NCBI GenBank assembly: GCA_034336665.1
Contig: JAPFBE010000003.1
Span: 39,034,360-39,098,359, forward strand
Length of the DNA stretch: 64,000 nucleotides
Origin: Luscinia megarhynchos
Lineage: Eukaryota; Chordata; Aves; Passeriformes; Turdidae
Reading direction: 5' to 3'
Shown: in pieces, positions 1 to 12,000 of the stretch
How positions within the stretch are numbered: the first letter of the stretch is position 1
Layout: each line of letters starts with the position of its first letter
Translations under genes and position numbers: made by a program
Notes under the pieces: generated by a model
The model's input: only the letters and a program-made list of their open reading frames with translations
The model's database searches: none
What the model was told of the DNA's origin: nothing

Positions 1-2975
1 AAGAGAAACAATGCCACAAAATGAAAAAAATGAGGAAGGTAAGCACATAAATGTAGTCACAACAAACCTGAGAAGGAGTAATGCTGATCCTCAGCTGCTA
101 GGGTTCAGAGCAGCCTGTAATATAGATCCATCGGTGTAAATAAATAATCCTTAGCTGCAGCTTTGTGTACTTCTGGGTGCTTTTTGATACTCAGGTGTAG
201 CTATTGACTTAAAAAGAAATGGCATGTTGACAGACACTGATCTGGGTTTGGAAATTTGAGGCATAGATGAAACTGTTTTTAATACTTCCAGGTACTCTGT
301 GGGTGGGGAGGAGTTGCTTGTTGAATTCAGAGATAAGACAGGAGCTTATATTTTGACTACTGTAAAATTATTCTCCCAACAGAGAGTGGGAGAGTTTAAA
401 TCAGAATAGATAATTCTTGCATAATTTGAAGTAGAGAAAGCATTTAGAAATCAGGTTACATCAGTGCAGGATGTAATAAATTCCCCTTGTTATAACAAAT
501 TGTAATGTAGTTAATTTCAGGAGCCTGGAATTCAATGTGGCTGAGTTTATAGACGTAAAATTTGGTTTCAGCCTAGAAATCCAGAGCCTCCACTGCCTTT
601 GAACACTTTAGCTTTTAACACAGAGATATATGATCTTGCTACCTTACTTGTTACCCAACGCACAGCTGCCCTTCACAGGCTGAAAGGAGTGCTGAAACAT
701 ACATGAATGAGAAGGTGGATGCTCCACAGAAAGAGCTGGGTGTTTTCCATGGAGAGGTAAATGTCAGTAAGATAGTTCTTGTTCTCATTTTAACAGGTTT
801 ATTAAGAAATCAAAAGTCAAATGGAATGCTATGGGTATCAACGTACAGAAAAGAGGCTTGAGTTTTAAGGTGATGGAAGGGTTGTCATTCATTTTCCAAT
901 TTGATCACGCTGACAGTGCTATTTCACACTCTGTTTTTTAATGTTGCATAATGGTCTTTATATCCCTTAGTTTCAGAAGAAGTCCTGTTCTTCATCAAGG
1001 GCACTGATTCTGACAGGAAATCTGCTTGCTCTTCACTTGATGCCTTTCCAGGCTAGTTAGTAGCCATGTAGATAAGAGACTACAGCCAGGCAATAAAATG
1101 ATACAGAACTGAAACTTTGTGAAAATAAGATAGAAAGTGATCTCACCTTGCCCATGTCTCATTTTTCCCACTACAGTGATGTTGTCAAGTGGTATTTCAG
1201 ACATCTTTCTGCCAGGCATATTTTTACCCACTTGCACTGGCACTTATATGTGCAATGTCATATCTTATTTGGTAGGTGGTTTCCATGAAAATCGTAGTCA
1301 TATGTTTGTCTTTAAGGGATGTTCAAGGAGGCCACACTCTCACTATTTGGTAGTCCAAAAGAGATTTTAAATCTGTGTTGGTCCTCAAACGTCAGTGAGT
1401 TTATAAAGAGCATTCAGGTTAATGAATAGATGACACACATCGTAATTATTTGAAGGATGCTATTCTAGTTTCCTTCAGAAATTGTCCTGGGATTCTTCCT
1501 TGCCAGGCTTTTTATCACTTCAGAGTTATTTCCCTGGTATTGTATGGCTTAATATGGGTATTATATTAATTTCTTCCCAGCCAGAGCATACACGATCCAG
1601 TAAGTTTTTCCTCACATTAAATATGACGTTCCTAATAGGAAAGAAAAATCAAATAGTCATACTGTATGCAAGTTTGCGGATAAAGTTCAAGAGACAATAC
1701 ATCCAGCATAATATTTTGGCAGCAAATCATCTCCTGTAGGGGAAGTTGGAACTTGTTCCTGGCAGAGCTCGGAACAAAGGAAAGGAGAAAGACCTGAACC
1801 TGAATGACCTTGTTAGACAAATTAAATGTAAAAGAAGGATGTCTGAGCCTGAAGTTTCTGCTGCTCTTACCTGAATGCAGTAAGCTTGCTAAAAGCTGGA
1901 TTTCAATTTTTTTTCTGAGTCTGCTGTATTGTTGACCACTGTTTATTCCATCATGGTTTCATCAGTGTTTTTAAAATAATATCCTATAATTACCATCTTG
2001 GTTTGTAGCTCTCTAATGATAATAATAATTTTCTGTTGTGGTTATTGTATCAGTTACTTAAAATCTCAGAATAATCACTTCAGAAAGCTGAAAGTTACGT
2101 GACCACTAGATGGAGTCCAGTGAGCATATTTCAATATCAGAAATCCTGTGTTATGGCTTGCAGTGTTAAAAGGTGTAGGTGTTTTGTGTCTCATGCTTAG
2201 CAACAAATGCTCAGTTACTTCAGTTTATGATTGGCTTGGACAACTTCCCAAAGTTTTTTGGCTTGTTCTTGATATGTGTATCCTCAAGGTATGTTTGAGT
2301 TAAGCTTGAACTTAAGGCACAGAACTGGCAGATCCCATTGCTCATCTATGGATCAAAGTGTATTGTTGCTCATGTAAGAATGGACCTGTGAGAAGACTGA
2401 GATTTCTGCAGCTCTCAAATACGAAACCTAAAACTGTTAGCTAAGATATTTAGCATTTTGCAACTAGCAGGGCTATAAATCTGTGTGCATCTTTCCATCA
2501 GCGCCTACATAATATCTGCCATACGTGTGGGTAAGATTTGAAATAGCATTTCTTAGGTTGTTTCATTTATGCCTCATTTCTCTAAATATAAAAAGGCATA
2601 ATAGACACAAAAAATACCTTGTCTAGGTAGGACAGACTAAATATTGCTCCAATTTTCACGAGCATTTCCTTTTACTTTTGATGTTATCTTTGACATTTAT
2701 GGCATCTTGTATGAGTGATAAACTGCCTCTGGTCTTCAGCCTGGTGCTAAGTATTTCTGTCATGGTAGTTTTTTGTTTCTGTTGGATGAAAATCTCCTCT
2801 TAGGGTCTTACTGAGTACAGATGCTCAGTCAAAATTACTGGGCATTTATCCATGCAATTCTTGAGCCTGCGTCCTGGAGTAACTCTACTGGCTTTGTTCT
2901 GAAGGATGGAGTTCTCTGGGAGCTTTTATCTTTCTCTGTTTTGGTGGTTAGTGTGTGACTATCCAGTGTACCACC
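1..2975. other. Non-coding, upstream part of DOCK9 or 5' flank
   Basis: AT-rich sequence with stop codons in all frames and no recognisable exon, RNA gene or repeat family. If the usual DOCK9 first exon lies upstream, this is first-intron sequence; otherwise it is intergenic. I see nothing else to annotate. Confidence 0.5.
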
Positions 2976-3835
2976 ACAGCATCATGGAAATGCACTGGCT
3001 GAAATGCATATCTCTGGAAGTCACCTAGTGCAATCTCCCTGCTCAAAACAGATCTGGTTAGAGCAGGTTGCTCAGACACTGTGACAATCTGGTTTTAATA
3101 TCCACTAAGATGGGAATTCTTTAACTCCAGTAGCTGTCACTCTTTGTGGTTTAAAAAAAATGTAAATAAATTATTTTATGCAAATGGAGTATTCTGTGTC
3201 CGTTTCCTCTTGTTCTGTGACTGTATCTTCAAGAAGTGTCTGGCTCTTCTCTTTAGCTTCTCATTAGTGTTGCAACAGCAATAAGATTTCCTTGTAGTCT
3301 TCACTTAGGGCTGAACTACACAAGATCTCTTAGATTTTTCTCACTTGTGAAGTACTATCATGGCCCTCCATTAGACTCAGTCCACTGTGTCAATATCTTT
3401 CTTATACTGAGAAGCCTGCTCAGCATGTTCAACTTGCTGTTCAGCAGGATGTCATCCTTACCCACTCATCCATCCTCATCCAGACCACATCTAGCTAATT
3501 GGGGTACAAGAATGCTATGGGAGACTGTCAGAAACATCTTTTACTAACAGTATTCAGTGTCCAATGCTATTGTCCACAGAACCACCCATCACGTCAGAGA
3601 AGACAAACAGGCTGGTCAGGCATAATTTGTCCTTGATAAGTCCATGTGGTCTACGTGGAACTGATACACATCTCTTACTCTTTATACGTCAGGAAATTGC
3701 TTCCAGGAGGGTTTGCATCATAATTTTCCAGGAAATTGGGGTGAATTTGACCAGCTTGTAGTTCTCCATATTCTCCTTACCATTTTGGAGAGCAAATATG
3801 AGGGTTACTAAGGATAATAATCTGTGTTCAAGCAC
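2976..3835 (-). mobile_element. Long degraded CR1 LINE fragment
   Basis: The + strand reads as the reverse complement of a CR1 retrotransposon. Recognisable CR1 stretches occur in the expected order: CTGGAAGTCACCTAGTGCAA, then GCAGGTTGCTCAGA, then TGGCCCTCCATTAGACTC, then GGCTGGTCAGGCAT, then TGCTTCCAGGAGGGTTTGCA and GACCAGCTTGTAGTTCTCC. The later pieces derive from the reverse transcriptase part of ORF2, so this copy reaches further into the element than the 3'-end stubs elsewhere in the window. It is full of stops and indels and cannot encode protein. The ends are approximate. Confidence 0.8.
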
Positions 3836-5577
3836 ATCTTCTGCACTAGTATTGACAAATCAAGTGCTTAAGAATTTTAAGACAAAATAAAACTCACTGT
3901 TGTGGCTGCAAAGAAACTTTCAGCATAGTTTCTTCTTTCTGAAGTAACATTACTTCTTGAAGAGAATTACCTTGTAAAACTCTCTCGGAAAATCTGCATG
4001 CAGCAATCATTGCAGAAACAGATTTTTTGCAAAAGGAACCAGCATCTGAACTTTCTGGTCCTATGAACACTCCTGTTAAGTGTGAAGTGTTTTATATACA
4101 CTTCTTTTTAGTCTTGCTTGGCTGTTGGATCTTCAGGTCTTTTCTGCAGCACAGCTTTTTTAAGCAGAAGCATGTATGTTGCCTTTGAAATACTATCATT
4201 GGATTGTTAAGGCACTCCAAAAATGCCAAGTGATGTTGGTTTTCACCTCTGGACTGAGGAGGCTCTAGGATCTCATCTCTAGTGTTCTGAGCCAGTACAC
4301 AGGCAGCTGCCAGATGAGAGGGAGTGCTCCACCTACAAATACTGTTTTGTGAAAAGCAGAATTCAGTCAGGATGTGTTAAGAACTCTAAGAAACCAAGCA
4401 TTCAGTTATGTCAAGATGGCATTAGTTTGGACATTTTAAATGTCATGGACAACTTTGTAGGTCAAAATACAAGTACCAGCTTCTAATGTTTCAAGAGATG
4501 AAGGATATTTTTGTGGCTCTTATGCTAGGACTTAGGTGCTTGAATCCTCCCTGAAGTATGTTCTCTTGCAGATATGGGGTTGTATCGTTATGAAGTGTTT
4601 TCCTTTAGTAGTGGCTTTTCTGAAGACAGAAGCATGTTTTGTAGCAACCCTCTCAATTGTAAGGTCTCCCTAGTTTGATCTCTACCCACTTAACTGTTCA
4701 GTTTCTGTATAGAAGTCTCTAAGTTCTTACTTTGATAGTGAGAATTTTATAGGATGAGCTGAAGATTTTATTTCAATCCATGGTTGATTCCCTAACCTTC
4801 ATATATGTTAAACATTGCCAAATGGGAACTTGTAAACATTGTTTAGAACCGTCTGATAGCTAACACACATTTAATTTGTACCTGTCATTATGCTTTCTTG
4901 GAAGTCATTTGGTTGGCAAAGGATTGCTTAACATGTTGATTTGAAATCCTCTAGTTCCCAAGTGCAAAGTGATTATTAGTAATTTACTGTAATCAGAGGA
5001 GTGGTTAGGCCCTTAAAACAATTTTGTTTTTTGGAAGGAAACTAGAACTTCTATATTACTTTTCCAAAAGAGCATGTCTCAAAAATACACGATTCTGAAA
5101 AATCTGGAGCTAACACAGCTAGTTAATTTTTTTGTCCTCGTGGTGCAATCAGTACAGATTGAATATAGTATATAGCAGGGAAGAGCTTGTTGTTTCCCAT
5201 ATAAATGAGTGGTTTGGCTTAGGGGTGTAATATTTCCATTGTATGCTAAAACAAACAGCTGGTAAGTGTGCTTGCTTTCTGGTTTAGGCCCTTTTTCATA
5301 AACCAGTAGAAGACGGGCATTAGTGCTGTCTCCTCCCTGTAGCCTTACGTTCCTCCCCTCGACTCTCTACCTTTTCATAACGCAGGCCCAGCTAAAGGCA
5401 GTTTGCAATGGGTAGTTAGCTGCTCATATGTACAGTCTGGCCTTATTCATATATTGATTTGTTCTGCTTTGGTATTTTTGCCATTGGATTAAGGCTTTTA
5501 CCTACCTTGGGCTGTCTTTCAGCTCTCTTGGGCATAGTGCTGTCAGACCTTTGTAAGAATTTTTCCGGCCTCCCATT
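3836..5577. other. Non-coding stretch
   Basis: AT-rich sequence with no open frame of note and no recognised repeat. The left end may contain a few more bases of decayed CR1. Confidence 0.5.
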
Positions 5578-6008
5578 TGTCCTGGTCCTGGTGAGGACAG
5601 GGTTAATATTTGTAGTAACCAGGAGGGAGCATAGCTAGTTCCCAGAGGTTATTCTCTGGGAACCTGGTGCCATTTTCTGGGGACAGGGGAAGGGGTCTCT
5701 TGCAGTGGGGGTGGTGTGATGGTGGTTCTGGTATTACCAGGGGCACATGGTGAGCAATTCTGTGAATCGTTCACCTCATTCTTGTACACTGTTATTAGTA
5801 TTGCTGCTGTTACTGCGTTTTCTTACTTAATTGCTATTTCCAATAAATTGTTCCAATCTCAGCCTGTGATCTTCACCTTTTATGCCTCCAGTTCTCTTCT
5901 CCAGCCACCCACATGGTGGAAGAGTGGGGGCAGTGAATGAGAGGCACTTGGTTTGGAGTGTTTCAATGGGAACACTACATTGGGGAATACCTTTACTAAA
6001 CCATGACA
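5578..6008 (+). mobile_element. Solo LTR of an avian endogenous retrovirus (ERVL-like)
   Basis: The element begins TGTCCTGGTCCTGG and ends AAACCATGACA, with the TG...CA ends expected of an LTR. Inside are features of the common avian ERVL-type LTR: GGTGAGCAATT, a run resembling a degraded ATT-rich stretch, a polyadenylation signal AATAAA at 5842-5847 and a distal GGGGGCAGTGAATGAGAGGC. No retroviral genes lie on either side, so it is a solo LTR left by recombination. Flanking target-site duplication is not convincing (CCATT versus TTATT), which suggests an old copy. Family assignment is from memory of bird repeats and not checked against a library. Confidence 0.75.
5638..5663. repeat. 10-bp inverted repeat inside the LTR
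   Basis: GTTCCCAGAG and CTCTGGGAAC are exact reverse complements separated by 6 bases, so the strand can form a 10-bp hairpin in the 5' part of the LTR. Confidence 0.85.
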
Positions 6009-6145
6009 TTATTTCACTTTGAGATGTGATACTGAAGTGAATAATATCACACTGTGCCACATTGCTGCCTGGATAGTCAATGCTTGTGCAAGTTCAAGGA
6101 ATCTCCTTCATGAAGATAGAAACTTGCACTTTGCACCAAATTAAT

Positions 6146-6173
6146 AAGAAGTCTGCTTGTTGGCAGACTTCTT
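6146..6173. repeat. Perfect 11-bp inverted repeat
   Basis: AAGAAGTCTGC and GCAGACTTCTT flank a TTGTTG loop. It sits between the solo LTR and the next CR1 fragment. No T-run follows the stem, and no function is evident. Confidence 0.9.
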
Positions 6174-6199
6174 TGCATTGTATGCTATTCAGATTTCTC

Positions 6200-6500
6200 C
6201 TGCTCCCTGTGGTCCCTGTGGCCAACTCCTGGCCCTGCACTGGCATTTTTTCCCAAAAATCACACCATGTGCCTGAGAGCAAATGCGTCTTGAGCTCTGC
6301 CAGGCTGGTGCTGTGACCACTTTCCTGGAGATCCTGTTCCAGTAACCACCCACCTTCTGGATGAAGAATCTTTTCCTGACATCAAACCCAAACCTCCCCT
6401 GAACACAACTTCAGGCCATTCCCTCAGTCCTGTCACTGTCACCACAGAGATCAGTGCCTGCCCTACCCCTCGTGAGGAAGTTGTAGACTGTGATGAGGAT
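6200..6500 (-). mobile_element. CR1 LINE 3'-end fragment
   Basis: The + strand carries reverse-complement CR1 sequence: a GATCCTGTTCCAG-like stretch, GAAGAATCTTTTCCTGACAT, AACCTCCCCTG and CTTCAGGCCATTCCCTC, in the usual CR1 order. It is a truncated, non-coding copy with approximate ends. Confidence 0.85.
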
Positions 6501-8918
6501 GCTTTTCATGGTGGTATTACCATCATGTTCATTCATGTCAGTTTAAGTTGCTGCTTCTAAAATACTGTAGAAATATCGTGCTAAATTTATTCAAGATACA
6601 GTTGGAATTAATTTTTCTCTTAATTGGTTTTGAATTGGAACACCTCCCAGGGTCATTTCCAGCCTGAGTAAGACTATGATGTTTGTCTTTTCAAATTAAA
6701 TTTTGTCTTCCTGTTTCTCCATAACCTACCTAGTATTTTGCAAGTAAGATAATTTTCTAGACATTTGGAGGAACTGTCTAGTGCATGATAACTTGTTGTT
6801 AACTGACCTGTTTTTCTCATACTCTCTTAAGGTGTAAGCTCCTTTTTTTTTTTTGCTAGAGACATTTGCTATTACGAAGCCTTTGAAATTACATGGAAAG
6901 CCCACTAAAATAATGCTTCCTTTTAATGATTTCTTAACTTTTGATACCATGTTTGTAACCTGAACTTTGTCAGGTCTCTCTAATCCTACATTTCAGATGG
7001 GAATGAAGTGGGCTTCTGCACTACAGTTAACTTGAATGTATTTTTGGGGAATGCCTTCTGTGGTAATTCCCATGAGTGTTTTCCCTTGCATATTTGCAAG
7101 GATGTCTTTATCCAGCCTTAGTGAATGGAGCATAGCATTTCCCTCACTGACCTACTTCTTCTTTGCAAAGAGGGTGGGACAGGTAGGGAGACATGGCTGT
7201 ACAAGGTTCATGTTATGTATGAAGTATCTCTGTCCTTCAAAGTATAATTTATGCCAAATTCTTCACCATGACTTTCTTTGTTCTCCTTCATGATAAAACT
7301 ATTCATTATTAGCAGAACTGCCTTAAAACAATTGGTATTTCTCCCAGTACGAGAAGTGATCTGACTTCTGCCTTTGTGAATGTGGGACTGGCAGGAACTA
7401 CTTGGATCACTGTCAAATATTGTTGGGTTTTTTGTTTTTTTTTGATGTGTCTGCATGTTATTATGTTTTATCTAGGTTAGAAATGTAATGAGAAGCACAT
7501 TGACATGTATTAGCTAGACAGATGTTAGGGAAAAATTCTATTAAGTCTGAAATATTTCTTGTGAAGTATCATAGCTTGCAGATATTTCCTTGATAAGAAA
7601 TTTGCATGGGGACAAATCTGTGGCTCACATATTGAATCTGTTTATTCCCTCCCTCTATGCTTTTTAATTTAGCTTATTTTAACTCCACTGCAACAGTTGT
7701 GATTTTGTAAAATCACTTTTTCATCCAGTTTTACAATTTGGTAAGTAAATAAGTAAATACATCCCAGTCCCTTTCAGTTTAGCAGAAATACTAAACTTGC
7801 CAGCACTTTCTGACAGGGTGATATGGCACTCTTGTGGATGTGGATTGGGACAGTTGTTTTTTGAAAATTGCTTGCTTTTAAAAGTAGTTTTAAAAGTATA
7901 ACGTTTCTTCTCAGTTAATGGTATTTATGTACTTGTACAACAGATGCTGGTGCAGTATGTGAACTAGCGTCCTGTAGTGATAAATTCAGCCAGGACGGGT
8001 GTGAATCATTATAAAACCAAGAAATGTATGTATTTTAAATTTCATTCTATGTTTTTGTTTTAGAGGTGATGTTGATCTGAACTAGGTAGTCTTTTTATTT
8101 TTTCCCCTTTTTTATGACTATTGGTTATTTGCAATCAAGAACTAATAAATTCAGCTTTTGGCAGGTGGGAATTGACAGAACACTTTGCATGCAAGAAAGG
8201 GAAAAGTGAAGACAGTGTTCAGCTCCCTTGTGGTTTGCCTGAACTGATAATAGCATGCTCTGACATACAGATTTGATTGAAAGAAGTGTATATAGCATGC
8301 TGTGTTCTTTGTGTAGCAGCAGTGATTTAAGAATTTCCTCCTCATATTTTCAGTTTTCTATACTGAAGCTTTTTGTTTCAGACATTAAAAAGCACATATA
8401 GGTCAAGTAAAAAAGTGTTTGCCAGTACGAACTCTGTGCTGTGCATTCTGGGAGACTGCTTTTCTTGCAGCAGATGAGGATTCTTTGTGGCTGGCAGCAG
8501 AAACTGCAGCAGTATCTTTGCAGTTTCCTTTCATCTTTGATTATGTTCTGAGGATCTCTGAATATAGGAGCTCTTTCCATAGCCCCTTGGAATATCTTTT
8601 CATCTCTGTGGTGGAGTACAGCACATGCTGAAAGCCTCCTATCTTCTACAGCTGAGGTATCCTTTGCTTTCCATCGCCCTCTGATTTTTTGTCTTCAGCG
8701 GCAGGATTCTTGGCACTATTTGGCTTAAGCAAATAGGATTACATTTCAGTAGCTGATGGTTTCTTGTCGAGGAAGATATTAAATGTGGGACATAATGAGG
8801 ATTGTACAAAGAATTATTTCTGCAAAGAGCAGGAAAATTACTCGAGTTGAGCAACGGAAGAAGACATTCTGCAAATGCAATCAGGACTGCTAGAAATGCA
8901 AAATTCAACAGATTGGGA
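6501..8918. other. Non-coding stretch
   Basis: AT-rich with short T-runs (for example around 6842-6854) and a short AAGTAAAT duplication near 7742. No exon or known repeat is recognised. The last 500 bases are slightly more GC-rich, leading into the candidate exon at 8919. Confidence 0.45.
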
Positions 8919-9080
8919 ATGGGTTGCACGACAAGTGTGATTCTGTTTAAAGGCATTCGTATGGTTTTTGAGAGAAACTGTGGTTATATATGCAAACAGC
9001 AAGGGGAAAACAATGCCCTTGAATACACAGCATTCAGCTTGCCAGATGAAGATTCAGAAATATTGATTCATTCATTCCTG
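8919..9080 (+). CDS. Candidate alternative first exon of DOCK9 with MGC N-terminus
   Basis: A 54-codon frame starts with ATG in a good Kozak context (G at -3, G at +4) and ends with CTG directly before GTAAAT, a usable donor in phase 0. Exon 2 of DOCK9 begins in phase 0, so splicing would be in frame. The encoded peptide starts MGCTTSVILFKGIR and ends DEDSEILIHSFL. Gly2 followed by Cys3 and Ser6 resembles an N-myristoylation plus palmitoylation signal. The frame stays open upstream to an earlier ATG at 8802, but the MGC start has the better context. I do not recognise the peptide with confidence, and a chance open frame next to a GT is possible. The link to DOCK9 is inference from strand, position and phase. 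Confidence 0.4.
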
Positions 9081-12000
9081 GTAAATAAAAACTTCTTTCA
9101 TTAATAATTTTATGTGCTAATTGAAAGCTAAACTAAAACCAGAATAGCATGCTTATTTAACATCTGCTGTGTACAGACATGGATATGTATCTTGTCCTGA
9201 TATCATAGGATGCTAGTGCATGCATGTGGCATGTTATGTATGTGTGCATGCAGCTGTAATGTTAAAGCTTAAGATTCATATTCCTTATATCATTTGGATT
9301 TGTACTGATAGCTCTGAAGAGTTTCCACTCTGTAATTGTTAGAGAACATTGTCTGCTGTTAAATCTTTCTAAACATACTCTTGGAATGTATTTAGCACTT
9401 GGACTGAGGAACAACTGATCATTATGTTATTTGAAAAAACTAAGGAAGGCATTGTTGAGGAAACAGTAACCCAGCATTTAAGGTTTATTTTTTTTTATGG
9501 ATTTGAGTGTATTTTTTTTCTCTGAAATCATTTAACTGTTCTATTTCTGTTTAACTTACTGAAAGGGATACAGGAGCATTCTAGAAGGAAAAAAAATTGT
9601 TAAGGAGGGCAATAGCTGTTTCCTGAACCTACTTTGCTCTCAAAGGCTTTTTAGGTGTTTCCTGATGTAAAGAAACCAGGCTTTAAAGTGAGATGTGGTC
9701 TTTGTACCCCCCAGGTTAATGACGTGTTTGTGCGTCAGGTGTATTACTTTTAGGCTTGAGGGGGTGGAATTGCAAGAGCTAACTAATGTGCATAGCTTGC
9801 TTCACAATTGTGCTAGTTAAGGATTTAAATATTAAATCAAACCAATTTGAGTCTACTGCTAATTGCTTTGTCACTGGCTTAGTAGTTGGGATGAGAGGGG
9901 CGTGGTACACTGGAATAGCTGGACAGATTTTGAGCTTGTTATCTTGCTGGCATACCCATGCTGTGCAATTGCAGCTATGGAAAGTCTCTAGAAATTTCAT
10001 AAAGCTTTTGTTGCATTTGTGCTGTTCAGGTCCTTTTTTGCTGAAATGAACTTTAAGGGAAAAAAGGTGTGTGGTTGCACATATGTGTGAATCTGTCTAT
10101 ATGCATGTGTGTATGTGTATGCACACATATATGTATATTTCTATACATGGATACACACAAGCTTCTAGGAGAGAACACAGGATAATCTGAACTGTCTTCA
10201 GCTACCGAAAATAATTTATAGTATGTATATTACCCTTCATGATAGCATTTCATTTGCTTAATATGGTTTGATATTACAAATAAAATGGCTTCCTCTGGGT
10301 ATTACAAGCCTTTTTACACTGTTAGCCATTTTTAAGTTAGCCTCATACAGAATATTGTTAGAAATTTGTTAAATTCTGTGTAATGAATACTTTCAATAAC
10401 TTGGGTAACCCATTGAATTTAAGACCTAACACTCTTACTGGCCTGGAATTCTGCATATAGTTGGGTGAGTGAGTAAAGAAATACTTATTTTTTAATGGAA
10501 TATGACTTCCTATGACTTGGGGTATGCAGTCACATCTTTTTATATATATTGCTTCTTTGTTTCATGTAGTACTGTTCCAGCAATAATTTTTCTTTAGTTT
10601 AGTCCTACAGAATTGGTACAGACTTGCAAAATTAAGCACAAAACGTGCTTAATCTACCATTTACAACTGAAGTTCCAAATCTGTCTCTTAGGGGGTTGGA
10701 TTTTTTCCAACTCCAAAATTACTAGATGCTTCTAAAAATATATTTTTTAAAAAAAATTTCCTATATAGCTTTGTTAGCTTGGTTTAACTGGAAGTAGTGG
10801 ATTAAGATAAGATATTTTTCCAGGAAAAGTACCTGAAGTTTGGTACGGAGGAGTGTGCGGAATCGGGGGGTCAGAATGACTTCCTGTTCACTGTATGGAC
10901 CAGTGTAGGCCATAAGAATAAAAGTCAGGGTTTTACAAGAAAAATCCAGGTCTTTGTTTAAAGGTCATGTTCTTGATAGTCAGAGCTGGCACTGGCTATT
11001 GCCTTCTTAGGTGTTGTCTGAGACTGGGGAGCAGTTGCTACAGACTTAGCCATGAAGACTGGGAAATGGGATTATATGAAGAATTAGAAGAAGGGGAAAG
11101 ATACTGCAATCCTGGCAAGAGTGACAAGTGATTTTATGGAACTTGTTGAAGTAGATGAGACATATATCTCTTAAATTACATAATGTCTGTACTCTTTGCT
11201 ATGAAAGCTAGCTTGTCTAGCTCTTTCCCTTCTGAAGTGGTGAGGCTTGCAGGGGGAGGAATTATATTGTTCCTCATTGAGAAGCTTTGCATGGAGGTGA
11301 AGGCTCCAGGAATCTCATCTCTGCAGATAACCTGTGCGGCCCAGACCAAAAGAGTGACACCAAAAGCAGTATCACTTGCTTGTGTTGTTTATTTTTTGGT
11401 GATTGTTGCAGCAGATGCAGGGGGGTGTGTGGTTTCACCTCTTTGTCTGTGCTGTAACACATACCTGAGCTGCGGTGTCTTAGCTCAGCCTGTTTGGCTG
11501 TACCCTCCTGTCAGGTCTGTTTAGCCACTTTGGATCAAGTATCTCCTGATACAGAGCTATTGTCAAAACACCAGTGAATTTCAGGGAGTCCTTTCATTTA
11601 AAAAAACATTCATCCTCTTGTAAAACCAGTATTGAAAACCTGGAAATTTCCACTGAATAGGAAACTCTCAGGAAGTAGCTTTCCTTGAAGGAAAAAATCA
11701 CCTCCTCTGAGAAGAAAGTAAGAAGGCAGAAGAAGTTGATTTAGCATATGCTTTTCTTATTTACCCTTTAACCTAGATGTCAGGAGGTTAAATCTAAAGT
11801 CTAGTTAAATCTAATTACAGTTTTATCTTAAGAGGGCCTGCTCTTTTAATTGCTTGAAGGAAAGATAAAATAAAGCCCATGTGAGAATTTCTCAGGAGTG
11901 CAGTTTATTTCTGTCCATCTCCTGTCATTCACGCTTACAATGAAAATGCTATATCTTAGCTTCAGGAACATTTCTAACCTATCACTTTGTATTGCTAGAA

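Noticed and set aside
5716..5940. 74-codon plus-strand frame
   Set aside because: Lies inside the solo LTR; LTRs do not normally encode protein.
8639..8956. 105-codon minus-strand frame
   Set aside because: Mostly antisense to the region leading into the candidate MGC exon; no domain and no splice signals on that strand.
11183..11524. 113-codon plus-strand open frame
   Set aside because: No recognisable domain, no convincing donor or acceptor, and composition like its surroundings.
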